Source: Vespula vulgaris (lineage: Eukaryota; Arthropoda; Insecta; Hymenoptera; Vespidae). From it: DNA of 64,000 nt. The notes beneath the pieces were generated by a model. It ran no database searches. It worked only from the letters and a program-made list of their open reading frames with translations, and was not told where the DNA came from. The stretch is from NCBI RefSeq assembly GCF_905475345.1, contig NC_066588.1:1-64000 (forward strand), in the 5' to 3' direction. Positions 38,001 through 50,055 of the stretch are shown one piece after another. The stretch's first letter is position 1, and every line of letters starts with the position of its first letter. Made by a program: the position numbers and the translations under genes.

Positions 38001-41000
38001 CGTCAATCGGCTTTTACAATTAAAACGATACTTCCTCGTTCCATCGAGCTCTTGTTCGTTGTCGTCGTCGCCGTCGTATTGGTATTCGCGATAACGGAAA
38101 CAAATAGATATAGAGAAAGAGAGAAATGAAAAAATCAAACTCGCTGCTCCATTAGCCTGTATTTGTACGTGTCCGTATTCGATCTCATCGGTTCGTTCGC
38201 CCGTTCGAATCCTTTCGCGAGTATCGACTTAGAAATGAATGTTCCTTTTCGTCCGAGCAGCGACAATTCGTGCTCCAGTCTCGTACTCGTTGTCTTTTCG
38301 TCTCGTTAGCCGCGTAAAAAAGTTTTCGTAAAAAAGTCTCAAAGAAATCGGAAAGAAACGTGCGAAAGACGTCGAATCGTTTTATACGCTAAACCGTCAT
38401 CCTTGTCACGAAGCTACAGGTTCGAGAAAAAATAACTTGGAGAAGGAAGCCTCCCGAAGGCCAATTTCCGACGCTCGGGCCGACGTTCTTTCCCTTTTCC
38501 TTTCTTTCCGCGGCAAGGAGCACGACTCTGCCTTCGCTTCGAATATCGTCGAGCATGCATCGAGGCTGACTACGAGTTTCTAATTCTCCGAACGCAACTC
38601 TGCGCTGCTCTGCGCTACCCCGATCTTTCCAAAACTTCATCGACAATCGCTCTTTTAGATTAGCGCACTTCCTTATTTTATCATACCTATATTATACGTA
38701 CCTATATCGCGAGCGATCCGCGTCGCTTCGAAGCGACCGAAATAGGACGTACCGGATGCGACTAATGCGAAAATCCAATATTTACACGACGCACGGTATA
38801 CAGGACGTGCGGTATAAAGTAACTACGCGGATATCGATATCCGTATTTATCGATATAAATATGAAAAAATATTTGGATACTTGGTCCGATTCCGTTAAAT
38901 CCCGTTCGATTAGATCTCCTGGTTTTACAAACGAAACGGTCCATCATCTTTTTTTCTTCTTTCGTTATGCTCTCTGCGATACGGCAATCGCCGTTGCGAT
39001 ACGGTCAAAATGACAAATCGGACATATCTACGATGATCGTCGGATGAATTCGTGTTCGTAGACCGCGATAATACTAGCACATAGATCTGTGTACCTAATA
39101 ATAGCGAGGCCAAATTTGGGGATAATCTATTTCGTAGAGATAGAAAAAGAAAGAAAGGGAGAACTAAAGCTTTCCCCCTTTTTTTCTTTATTTATTTATT
39201 CCCCAAGGACGGATGCGTCGCGTGAGATGTTTTTTTCCTTCTTCTCGAAACTTTCTCCGCGATCGTGAATCTTTTAATAGAAAGGCACGCGAATGCCTAC
39301 GATATATTTGCTTTTGGCATGATTTACGACGGTCTTGCCGATTACGCGTGCTCTATATTTCATTTCTTTCCTTTCTAGGTACATACGCGAGAGGCATTCG
39401 CGTGAATATATGCATACGCAAATCGCTGTCCCCCAAAGAATATTTCCCTCTCGAATTTCCCTCGGAACGATCGCGCTCTCGAATCTGATCTCCTGAGGTA
39501 AAGATAAAGCGAAACGAGTTTTCGAGTCCGTACGGTATATCCAGATCCTATAAGAGAATGGTAAGAGAGACGAAGCCGTACGTCGTTATTACGTCGTTAA
39601 AGTTTCTCGTTTTTGCGCGTTCGTCAAAGAAGGAGAAAGAGAAAGAGAAAAAGCTAGAGCCTTTCTTTCTTCGGACGATGACGGTGTCGCGACCCTCCTG
39701 CGACCCTCCTGCGACCCTCCTGCGACCCTCCTGCGACCCTCCTGCGACCCTCCTACGACCCTACTACGACCCTCGCGCGAGCGACACGCGACACCGCTTG
39801 CCCTCTCGCCTCTCGTTCGACGCAGCCAGGAGTCAGCCGATGAGACTCGCAGATGCTTGGCTTCGTTCTTCGATCGGTATACGATTACTCTGTAAAGTAA
39901 TACCAAAACGAAATTAAGCGACCGTCGAGACGAGAAGGGCTGCTAGTGCGACGACGCTTGCGATTCTTTTTCTCTCTCCATCTCCCTTTCTCGTTTTCTC
40001 TTTATCCGTCCTTCGGACCGAACGTAACCCAAAACTTTGTCTCTTCGCTATCCTTTATCGGTATCCTTCTTTTACGAGTAGCTCTAGTTTTGCAGCGTTT
40101 TACGTCGCTCGCTTACCCATCTCCTCCTCCCTTCTTTTATTTCCGCGACGACGGAAATTCCTATCCAGGAAGTCCGCTCGATCGAGTTTACGCGAACTAT
40201 TTTCGAATTTGATTCCCTCTTCCTCTCCCTCTCTCTCTCCCCCTCCCTCGCTCTCTCGCTCGCTACGGAGTCTGCCGACTCGACGTTTGGCCTGAAGGTA
40301 GAGAGATCGATAGTCGCCCTCGCTCTTTCGTGATCGTGTACGACAAGTTTTTTTATAACGCCTCCCTTTCTGACTCACGATTTAAGGGCCGCACGAGAAC
40401 GCGTTATAAGCGTGTATTATTACCGCACGAAAATGGTCCGGCTTTCCTTAAATTAGGCACGCGCGATCACGGCCATTTGACAGTGGGATAATTATTTACT
40501 TTTCCACGTACATTACGTACGCAGCTATCGATCAACGGCAATTCGATCGTCTCTGTCTTTTAGCACTCCGCGAGAAAAACGAACGAGTAAGCCTTAGTTA
40601 AGGAAGAGCGAGGAATCTTTTGAAAAATAACGTTATTGGTAACGGTGGCAGAATGTACTTTTGGCAACGCCAAAGACTAAAACGTACTTATCCCCGAAAA
40701 TATCAGGAGTTTAGATCGCCGATCCTTGACGGGCAATTAACTGGCGACATCAACGTTACCGTCCGTTTCCGGACGCGTTGATTAATGCATTTTTCGAACA
40801 ACGACGAAACGGTGGAAAAATGGCATTGCTTTCCGGTGACCTCATAGCCCGGTGACGATTACTCATACCTATTAACCGTTCGTTAGTCGCGGGGCCTTTC
40901 TTCTCTTCCGACGATTGCTCTTTTCTCTTTGGCTCTTTGGCGATCTTTATAGGAGTAAATCATAAATTTTGGATTTCCCAAATGAGATCGGTATTTACGA

Positions 41001-43140
41001 ATTCGCCGCATTTTGACTAAATAGCGAAGAATTAAACCGAGAGCGCTTTTAGATAGAAAGAAAAGGGGTGGCGGAAGGTTTCGAGATATATGAAATATTG
41101 GAAGAAGAAAGGGGATTGGGAAAAAAAATGGAAGAAAGGATAGATGAATGAACGGAGGGGTGTAACGAGTACGATATACACACGTATATCGAGGAGACGG
41201 ATATAGGTATGATTCATTCTTAGTGAGTTGGGAATGATAACTCATGCATATTGAACGACACAGGGGGTGGATCGTTTCGTGAGTCAGTCCAACGTCGTAC
41301 ACGCGCCTCTGGCGAAAAAGAGGCGAGAGGCCACGAGGAGAGCGCGGGATCGTTCCTGCTTTTCGATCTCGTTTCTGGCTTGGTTGCATGCACGCACCAC
41401 TCGATGACTCGACATCGAGTTTTCGATAAACAGTAAACGGAACAGTAAACGGCGCGTCCTTTCGTAATATCGTTTCGTGCATCGTTTTACGCCATTAATT
41501 AGGTCGACGATGTCATCCTTGCCTTTACCTTTGTCTCGCAACCATAGGAATTAATTCGAGCGTGATTGCATTTTGAATATCCTTCTCTCCTCGAATCTTG
41601 TACAATACCTTCCCGACTTCTTCTTCGCGTTTATACATTTAACGCTTACGCTTACGTATGTCCGAACGAAAGGTGTAGAAAAAATAACGCATAAACCGTA
41701 AAATAAAAACGATTGAAGATTATGATTAATGTCAGAACAGGCTATTAATCATGGTCGGTGTCACGCGTTGTCTTCACAATTTATCCTTTAGAAAAGGAAT
41801 ACGTATGCTTATTCGCATAGCTACATTGATACATATGTACGTATGCACTTGTTTTAGAAGTAGAAGCGCTCAGGATGCTGGAGCTTGTTATACCGCAATA
41901 CGTGGTAAGGGGACAGAACATACGTCTCGAGTGTAGCTTTAGCCTGGACGGTGAGATACTCTATTCGGTTAAGTGGTACAAGGATGGCAACGAATTTTAT
42001 CGATACGTACCCAGGGATATGCCACCTGTATTGGTTTTTCCACTTCCCGGCGTTACCGTCGACGTAAGGACTATTTAACGATTTTTCTTGCAAACCTATA
42101 CGATATAGGTATACGTGTGATGCGTGTGTGTGTGTGTGTGTGTAAAACACGCACACGCACGCGCACAAACACATGGGTACCTTTTTCCATCATCCATTAT
42201 TTTTTTCTTTCATTTAGATTCATAACTCTACCGAAAGATCGGTCGTTCTTTACTCCGTAAATCTAATGAGTTCCGGAAGATACAGATGCGAGGTCTCGGC
42301 GGAAGCACCTTCCTTTCAGACTGTGTCCGATCATTCCGATATGATGGTAGTCGGTAAGTACGACCGAACGTTTTCACCTAGCAATGACACGCGCGCCTTA
42401 ATGTCCCTGGACGACTTTCTCTATTTCAGCTCTACCCGAGAACGGGCCTGTTATCGCGGGTAGACCTGGCAGGCATCGTTATCAAGTATCGGACGTCGTC
42501 CGATTCAATTGCACGTCGGCTAAATCGAAACCAGCCGCCATGCTCAGTTGGTTCATAAATGGCGAGCCTGTAAGTAAATTAAAAGATATAAGATTGGCGA
42601 GAGTAGAAGCGAGAGAGGGGGGGGAGGGAGATAAAGGCGCGCGTGCATATTCCTTTGTCGATCAGGTCGATCCGCAATACCTAAGAGGACCTCACATCAC
42701 GGAGGTAGACCGCGAGGGTCTAGAGACCGCCGTACTTGGTCTGGAGTTCCGTCTGCGTACGAAACACTTCAAGAAGGGTGACATGAAGATCAAATGCCTG
42801 GCGACGATAGCGACCGTATATTGGAAATCGAACGAGCTCAGTATAGAGGGTGAAAGGCCCCTAAAGATTCCGGTAATGGAGAGTAGGGAGACAAGAGCGC
42901 AAGGCCACACACACGCGGAACACATTTTGGGTATGGCAGATAAATACGATTTACGTTGCATTCTTCTTTCTTATCGACGAACCGAAGGTCGATTCTATCG
43001 ACCAAACAAAGTACTAGAGGAACGTCTAACTGAATAATCGGATATTTTTATTCGATATTATTTTTTCAGCTAGCGGAACTATCAAATCCGTAGGATCATC
43101 TCTGTCGCTGCTAACCCTAGGATTGCTTGTACTGCGGTAA
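34721..43140 (+). CDS. Beaten-path family Ig protein, paralogue B (6 exons)
   Basis: Second Beat-family gene, pointing away from paralogue A. Exons are 34721-34784, 41858-42063, 42218-42353, 42430-42569, 42666-42930 and 43070-43140; 293 residues. Exon 1 encodes the signal peptide MDWLRKLGPILLLLLFALG. The frame is open upstream to 34424, but that extension is low-complexity Arg-rich sequence and this Met gives a normal signal peptide. Ig1 includes LYSVKWYKDGNEFYRYVP and SGRYRCEVSAEAP. Ig2 includes VVRFNCTSAKSKPAAMLSWF and GDMKIKCLATIATVYW. The final exon ends in SLSLLTLGLLVLR, a GPI-anchor-type tail. Exons 2, 3 and 6 have exactly the lengths of their counterparts in paralogue A (206, 136, 71), with identical phases. 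The 7.1-kb first intron is long; joining exon 1 across it rests on phase and paralogy only. Confidence 0.88.
35042..35095. repeat. (ACG)n microsatellite
   Basis: About 17 ACG/GAC units in Beat B intron 1, ~260 bases after its exon 1. Encodes only spurious poly-Arg, poly-Asp or poly-Thr frames. Confidence 0.9.
39689..39774. repeat. 11-base minisatellite, ~8 copies
   Basis: Tandem CGACCCTCCTG, the first six copies perfect and the last two altered (CTACGACCCTA). Located in Beat B intron 1. The period equals that of the telomere but the sequence is unrelated. Confidence 0.85.
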
Positions 43141-44737
43141 GGGCAAAGGATATCGTGTTACGCATTTTCGATTCTCCTCCTTTGTCACTCGTGATACCGC
43201 ATCAGTGTGAAATAATCTATCAAATTATCTACCTTGTTTATATTTTTTTATCATTCCACTTAGCGAAGCGAGGATCGCATAAAGTGTCGCTTTTAATTAA
43301 TTTAAGTGCATACGCGTGCGTACTAAAGAATTCCGACGAGCGAGACCGATCGTAATACCGATCGATATACTCGATATTTTTACAATAAACTAGGAGATTT
43401 TATTGATAAATGATTTTTAACGGATAGTCTTTCTATCTCTTCGATCCTTTCTTTATATTTTCACTCGATAACACGCGCTTTTACCGGCATCGATCGGGAT
43501 GCGTTTCGTACGACGATGATGTTACTTTCAAGCGCATGTAAAAAGTCGATGATCGTTGATAATTTCGATATTCGGCGAAAAACGAAAAGGAAAATTAAGT
43601 ATATTGGTGTACGAACGAATCGGGCACGAACCGATTAAGAATTCGGGCGTTATCGACATACATATCTATACGAATCTACACACATAAATTACATACTTAT
43701 TCGTAATTAATTTCTCATTCAACTTGATCGCACTGTCGATATCTCGAACATCGAAACGATGAAATTATTTGGGTAAAATGTAAAAGCGATTATCCGAAAT
43801 GGATCTTATCGAATGAATCATTTAATCGTAGGGCTAAGCAAATAGATCAACGAACAATCGATAGAATTTCCATTTATAAGGAATATCATCTTTATCGAAT
43901 ATATGCATGTACATAGATCTTTTTCCTATTTACGCGTATAAACACATTACCGTTATTATATTTACGACTGAATTTTTTACTTACGATTTAACACTTTTCG
44001 TATATCAATCGCCAAGCATGCCATTACATTTCAATGAGTTGCACTCATGGGTTACATACAATCATACTTGTGAAAAATACAAATTTTATAATTGGCCTTC
44101 GGATAATCGACGTTTGCTACAATCGCGGTTAACTTGATGAGTAAGCGTTGTCCAAGCTGGTACGATATATAGTTTCTTACGGTACAGGTATGAGTTGAAG
44201 AAATTTAAAGAACGAAAAAAGGAAAAAAAGAAAAAAAGAAAACAAAACAATCAACAATAACATTTCAAATCGTTGTTGCGTTCTCTGCATCATAGCTTTT
44301 AATATTCTAGTCGCTATAAATCATATAATAATAACGTCATATTTTAGGATGATTGTAAACTATGTAAATCTAGCGTGTGTACCAAAGATATTCAAATTAT
44401 CGCGATAAACATTCCTAATTGTTAATCATAGTCGTAGAATGTGTAAAGATAAATGCGACTAAAATTTCATATATGACGACTTTAAAAATATTTTGTACAT
44501 ATGTACATAAATAAAATGTACGTTATGCAAGATTAAAAGGTAAAATGATGTTAAGTTAAGCAATGGAAGAAAAAAAAAAAAGTATCGCTATATTACCGAT
44601 CTTTCGGAGCATTGAGATTTATAAAAAGAGAATTCTGTCCAAATATCTTGTATACCAATCAAATAAAATCATAAAAAAAATATGCGACTACATAATGTAA
44701 TTTTATTACGGCGATAAATCCACAAGAGTGATGATCA
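43141..44737. other. Tail-to-tail intergenic region, Beat B and RNASEH2A
   Basis: AT-rich sequence that should hold the 3' UTRs of both genes. AATAAA-type signals appear, for example near 43384 (ACAATAAACT) and 44509 (CATAAATAAAATG). No exon or RNA gene seen. Confidence 0.5.
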
Positions 44738-45860
44738 TCATAGAGTACTAGCATTGGTAATACATCGTTCTGTAAAGAAAACGTGCTTTTTAACGTGAAC
44801 CTTGTAGGATTTTAAAGGTGATTTCGCAAAAAATTTAGAAATCTTTTGCTCGCTACGTATTTCGTGATCCTCTATTTCTTCCCACTCGACGGTTAATGCA
44901 TTGGCTTCAAGAATCTTCTCTGCGGTAGACCAACTGAAACGGACTATCTGTGGAAACCCAAACACAGCATCGACATTGGCCGTCAACCATTTCTTTGTTA
45001 CTGGGTCATTAGGATATCCACTGCCATATTCAGTTTCGTTACTACTTTCGGGGAATTGCCACGCGCGTATCGCATGATCTCTACAGACTTTTGCACAAAT
45101 GCTTGCCGCGCTAACGATGGGATAAGTAGAATCTGCCTTCTTCGCAACGACTATTTCTAATTGAGGAAATATTTCTTCCAATCGAGCCTGATATTTTTCT
45201 GGTTTACCAACCGTATCGACGTATACTTTACTGACATTTACACCAGCTTCGACAGCTCGCTTGATCAGTCCAATTGCTGATTCCATAGAAACTTCGTTTA
45301 AAGATTTTTTACTACGACGATACATACTATTAGCAATGACATTAGGAGATATCACCTCCACAGTCCATCCCATTTTATCATTTTCTTCGCATATCTTATC
45401 GAAGATACCGTCTCTTTGATTTTCCGTTAAGCTCTTTGAATCTGCGCAACCTAAGTCTACGAGTAATTGTTTCTGGACCAGTGGAGCATAAGCTATTCCA
45501 TATACCATGGGACCCAATACAGGACCTCTTCCTGCTTCGTCTACGCCCAATTGGCATGGTTCGTCGCAACACACTTTTGGAATCTACAAAATACGCCATA
45601 AATGTATTATTATTTGTGAGCATTTAAACAAAAAGTGAGAGAGAGAGAGAGAGAGAGAAAGAAAGAGAAAACAGATTTTAACCTTCGTAAAACAAATTAT
45701 TTACCTCCGAAAAATAAATGCTATTATTACTATGATCACTCTCTTTAAAGTAAGATGTCAATTCCGTTCTACATTTTATTTGTATATTCGCTTCTTTGCT
45801 CGATCTGTCCGCTTCTTCTTTAGCATTCTCACTGATTATATTACCGAGTTGAAAACTCAT
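44738..45860 (-). CDS. RNASEH2A: Ribonuclease H2 catalytic subunit A (2 exons)
   Basis: Catalytic subunit of the RNase H2 complex, which removes RNA from RNA:DNA hybrids and excises single misincorporated ribonucleotides from nuclear DNA. Exons 45705-45860 and 44738-45583 give 333 residues (human 299). The extra length is an N-terminal extension of about 50 residues and a longer C-terminal tail. The active-site signature GVDEAGRGPVLGPMVY supplies Asp67/Glu68. KVYVDTVG supplies Asp175 and KKADSTYP supplies Asp203; this spacing matches human D34/E35/D141/D169. The conserved Tyr-rich segment SMYRRSKKSLNEVS and the ASICAKVCRD helix are present. It starts 532 bases from the divergent PIH1D1 gene, and a (GA)n run lies in its only intron. 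Confidence 0.94.
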
Positions 45861-46392
45861 GTCTTAACGTAACCACCAAAATAAATCAAAACACGTTCAG
45901 AGAAACCGCCAAAGTTCTCGTAAAGATTCCTTCGGTTTACATTCAGCCGACCCTAGCGGCATCAAAACAATAATATACACATATATGCGAAATATATATA
46001 ATAGATATAGTTTGCTATTTCCGATTTTTATCAAAGAATGCTGTTACATGATATCTCCCAGAAAATGAAAAGATTAGAACGTATTCATGAAGATTTTATA
46101 AAATTTAACTGGTGAGTGTATAAACATGTTGGATATTAATTTGTTTAAACGAATTAAAACATTCAAAGCGAAAGTAAATGTAGAGTCTATTGGACATTTC
46201 TTAAAATCTGCACTAATCACTGATTGGCCAATTACGTGTAGTATCTCTAGACGAAATGCCAATGAGAAAATTTAATCCAATAATGGACATTGCTGTACGT
46301 TACATGTCAAACTTGAGATGCTTATGCGGTAAAACTTTTTGCACTTTAGTGGGTAAACAGTAATTTTGATAATATATAAAAATATAGGAATA
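45861..46392. promoter_or_regulatory. Probable bidirectional promoter, RNASEH2A / PIH1D1
   Basis: 532 bases separate the divergent start codons. There is no room for another gene, so 5' UTRs and promoters of both genes must lie here or overlap. No TATA box or initiator can be placed confidently. Two TTGGCCAATTAC/ATTGGACATTT-type CCAAT-like motifs occur at about 46190-46235. Confidence 0.5.
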
Positions 46393-47813
46393 ATGAGTGA
46401 TAAAACGTTACTTGATATCGATGATACGATGTTGACGAAAAATTTATTGTTATCTGTAAGTAATTTATCGTACTTAAAATATTTTTTAGGTTAAGCAATG
46501 AAAGAAAATAAAAAAAATACATATATGTGTCTTCCGTATTTATGTTTCAAACACAATCTTTATCGCAGGAAAATAAACATGAATATGATATAGATGAAAT
46601 ATTAAAGCAACAGTTTGAAACGAAACCTAAATGCATTATTATTCATCCTTTACCTGGTATGTGTTGAATTACGCGATATTTCTTACATAAATGTGTATCA
46701 AACTGGCAACATACATATTCATTGTACGACGTTGTAGGCGTTTGTGTAAAAACAAAAACGGATACAGGTGAAAAAGTGTTTTTAAATGTATGCACGACGA
46801 CTAAAATACCTGAACCAGAGGACATATCGGAAGAGAAACTAATTTCTCTTTTGGACGAAGAAACGCCTGCTTATTCTATACCGATGAGTATTGGCGAAGA
46901 GAGATTAGAACCCGATAAAGGCAAGGAACGATCTCTAGTATATAATTATTAAGATTCCATGTAATTTCATTGTCGTTTAAAAGTATTATTCCACAGGTGG
47001 TACCTTGTGCGTGACTCATGACGTTGCGATAAATAAGAATTATTTTGAAAAATGTCAAACTAAACATTCCTTCTGGTTATTTACGATATCTGTTATAATC
47101 GAAGGTGTATCGCATAAATTTGGTAGATCTCTGGATTCCAAAACTTGTATTATTCTGAAAAACCGAAAAGTGAATAGTTTTATTTACAAAGGTATTGTAT
47201 TTATAGAATTGATACGAATGGAACTTCTAACAGGTCATGGGTACAATTCAGTCGCAACGTATTGATGATCGTGAAGCGCGTAAAGTATTACCAACGCCTA
47301 AAAAACCATTAATTCAGGAAATATCAAGTTCTTCGAAGAGCGACTGTAATCGGTCAGCCACCCTGGTAAATAATCGTGAAGAATTTACGACTAACAATTA
47401 CGTAATATTGAAAGAACCTTTGAAAGGAATTGCAAGGCGTTTAATTGGTTTATTTTATATACCCAAAGGGGTAAGATATATGACAATTGATTCATTCGTG
47501 TCGGTATGAAATAATATTATGCTTGTAACATACGCATTCCATTTTATTTCTTCTTCCGCTAGGTATCTGGTAAAGATTTAAATGTGCTTGTTGACGCTGA
47601 TCATATAATTATTACAACGAATGAGAACAATTTCGCGTACGATGTTTACATACCTTATACCATAAAGTTGGACGAAACGGAAAGTTTCTTCGATAAAGAT
47701 TATAGAGTAAGTAAATGTAAAGTAAAAGTCGCAAAATATTACTTTAACATTATTTCCTGTATCTTTATGTCATATAGGTTTTGCGATTAAATATGCCGAT
47801 CGAAAATAAATAG
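46393..47813 (+). CDS. PIH1D1: PIH1 domain-containing protein 1 (R2TP subunit), 7 exons
   Basis: Adaptor of the R2TP co-chaperone (RUVBL1, RUVBL2, RPAP3, PIH1D1), which works with HSP90 to assemble PIKK kinases, RNA polymerase II and box C/D snoRNPs. Exons are 46393-46455, 46569-46656, 46738-46920, 46997-47169, 47234-47470, 47563-47706 and 47778-47813; 307 residues (human 290). The PIH-N domain covers roughly 45-190 (CIIIHPLPGVCVKTKT, KVFLNVCTT, IPMSIGEER, THDVAINKNYFEKC, CIILKNRKVMGTIQ). The C-terminal CS-like beta domain includes GIARRLIGLFYIPKGV and NFAYDVYIPYTIKLDE. The intron after exon 3 must start with GC (AAAG/GCAAGG): the only nearby GT donor leads to an early stop, while the GC site keeps frame and restores KGGTLCVTHD. 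Confidence 0.92.
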
Positions 47814-48500
47814 TGATTAAAGTTAAAGTAACGAGCAATGTATGGAGAGGAGGAAACACACACGGCCCTAAAATAATATACGTATGTTTGCAGAGCTCTA
47901 CTTGTATTCATTAACGTATTCATCATTAATTTTTATTTTATTTAAATACATCTATTACGAAGTGATATGCGTTCCTTTACATTTGCATTTTCATCATGGA
48001 AGTATGAATTTTACTGGCAAAAATACAAAATCACAAATAAAGATTCATATAAAAAAGATTTTCTTTACTTCGGACACCGTTAAATGATATCTATGATATT
48101 TCGCATGTAAATTATTCATGCATACACATGCATATCTCTGTATTATTTTCATTTTCGACAAGATGGTACATTTCCGAAGATAGTTTTAACTGTAGCAATT
48201 ACATCGTAGTAATTACTTTTTACAGATATAATACCAAGTTTTATTTGTACAATAAATGCTCATCTACGAAGCTTAAAATTATTTGAATACAATAGAGATT
48301 TAAACGAAGTGACGAATGTTATATGTTATTTACAATTACATCTAAATGTATTATGTTTATTGAATCATGATTAAAAGAAGACCAATCAATCGATTACGAC
48401 GTATCGACGAGGCTTCGGTAATTGAACTCGCACATGCAAGAGATATCCTCCAAATGCGTAACAATATATGTAATATTATATATGCAGATCGAATATTATC
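47814..48500. other. Tail-to-tail intergenic region, PIH1D1 and SGPP
   Basis: AT-rich 3' flank of both genes. A CAATAAATG signal near 48250 and other AT-rich stretches could serve polyadenylation. No gene seen. Confidence 0.5.
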
Positions 48501-50055
48501 TTAGAATTCTGTATAGAATGTTGACCGTTCGATGCCAATTATAGCAAAGATATTTGGCAAAAGATACACCGTATTCACACCTATCATGAAACAAGTTAGA
48601 TATTTATAGACTAGATCGGTGAAAATTTTTTTCTTATTTTCCAAATAGTTTTCACTTTTCATCAGCTCCTTAGAATTGACTTTAAGTATGGCACATATTA
48701 CGGTATAACAAAAAGATTTGCAAACAGCCTTCGTTCCAACGATACTACAGAAACCAAGTAACGTTCTAAAAATCATACATCCTAACATACGATAAGATGG
48801 CCAAATAATATCGTATGGTGGTGGAAGAAGCGAAAGTGAAAGCGTGCCCGGCTTATAATTTAACCATGCTCCTGCATGAACTCCAGCAGCCACAGAAACG
48901 ACCATGGTTGTATCGCCGCTACAAGTACATATGTTCCATAGCTTCTCATAAAAATAATATGAAATGAAATGCACGTAAGATTATTCCCTTACCGAGTTGG
49001 CGTCCATTTATTGCTACACGGATAATAAACCACAGCGATGACGCTAATTAATATTAAAAGCGTTAAAACCCAGACATTAGTAATGGTATAATAATCTAAT
49101 GCATCTACTAGAGGTATCAATGGAACCATCAGCATGATAGCTAATAGCAGTCCCGCTATAATATCCAATACCGTGTGCATTCCCAAATAGAGTCGACTCG
49201 TGCAGATAAGCGTACACCTATAGAAATGAAATATATCAGACGAACCGCTTGAGAAAAGGAAAAAGAAAGTCGAATTTCGTCGTGTCGTAATTACCAGAAG
49301 AAAGCTATCGTACAACCAATTGAAAACGAATAGATGTATTTGTCCATGGTAAATATCAGTACGCTAAACGGAATTGAAATTCCGATCATGGCATGAGTCG
49401 ACGGCATCCCATATTCTTCGGACCATTTGTTTTGCAATCTGACGGCTGGTGGACACGCCGGTCTTGGCCAACAAATCACATCTTTCAATGCTTGTCCTGT
49501 AACGCAAAGACCAAGAATCATAATGAGATAAAAATTTGTTCCGCGTATCGTAAAAGTACGTTGAACATATAACTTTACCGATGCTCATAACAACGGCCCA
49601 CACTAAGATCACTTTCCGGCCAATGGTGCCATCGATATTCCAAAACCAAAAGGGTATGAATGCGGAATAAAAAATTTCATCCCCTAATTCTGTACCAAAT
49701 AAAAACAAGTAATACCAAAAACGATTCTTAATGATAAATTCTGGAGATTCTAATTTCATTAAATATCTATTAGAGGAACATTCGAGTTCGTTCAACGCAA
49801 CTTCTTTGCAGAATGGTATATCCATTTTAATATATCCATTTTGCTCCTTATTATCGGATAACCTATGAAAATAAAAGAATCCCGCTGACCTTTTGTAGAC
49901 GATTCGTATCCTCCATGTAGACGATTTGATCTATTTTCTTACCTAAAACTCTCGGAACGCTTAGTTTTATAATTTATTTGTATTCCGAAAAACTCCTGTA
50001 TGTTAGCAACGAGATGCGGGCTCTTTAAGTACTCGATAATTTCAAGCAACCACAT
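48501..50055 (-). CDS. Sphingosine-1-phosphate phosphatase (5 exons)
   Basis: ER membrane enzyme that dephosphorylates sphingosine-1-phosphate to sphingosine, feeding ceramide salvage. Exons 49943-50055, 49579-49862, 49295-49496, 48993-49217 and 48501-48918 encode 413 residues (human SGPP1 441, SGPP2 399). The three lipid-phosphatase motifs are complete: KDVICWPRP (137-145), PSTHA with the catalytic-type His167, and SRLYLGMHTVLDI (207-219) with His214 and Asp218. Around eight hydrophobic membrane segments surround them, for example WYYLFLFG, VILVWAVVM, FSVLIFTM, IIAGLLLAIMLMVPLIPL and VLTLLILISVIAVVYY. The protein also has the family's long N-terminal cytosolic arm with FFGI. I cannot tell SGPP1 from SGPP2; insects usually have one gene of this type. 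Confidence 0.92.

Larger units (their letters stand above)
34785..41857 (+). other. First intron of Beat B (7.1 kb)
   Basis: Starts GTAAGT and ends TTTTAG. Filled with simple-sequence tracts: (ACG)n at 35042-35095, a CTATCT/CTCACT run at 35393-35465, an 11-base CGACCCTCCTG repeat at 39689-39774 and many CT-rich patches. Open frames on both strands here have no recognisable domain or splice partner. Long first introns of neural adhesion genes often carry regulatory DNA, but none can be pinpointed by eye. Confidence 0.55.

Noticed and set aside
38204..38214. GTTCGAATCC, matching a tRNA B box
   Set aside because: No A box or foldable acceptor stem in the ~60 bases upstream. A single B-box match is expected by chance in 64 kb.
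39689..39774. 11-base tandem repeat as a possible interstitial telomere
   Set aside because: The period is the same as the telomere, but CGACCCTCCTG shares no register or core with CAGACGCAACC. Treated as an ordinary minisatellite.
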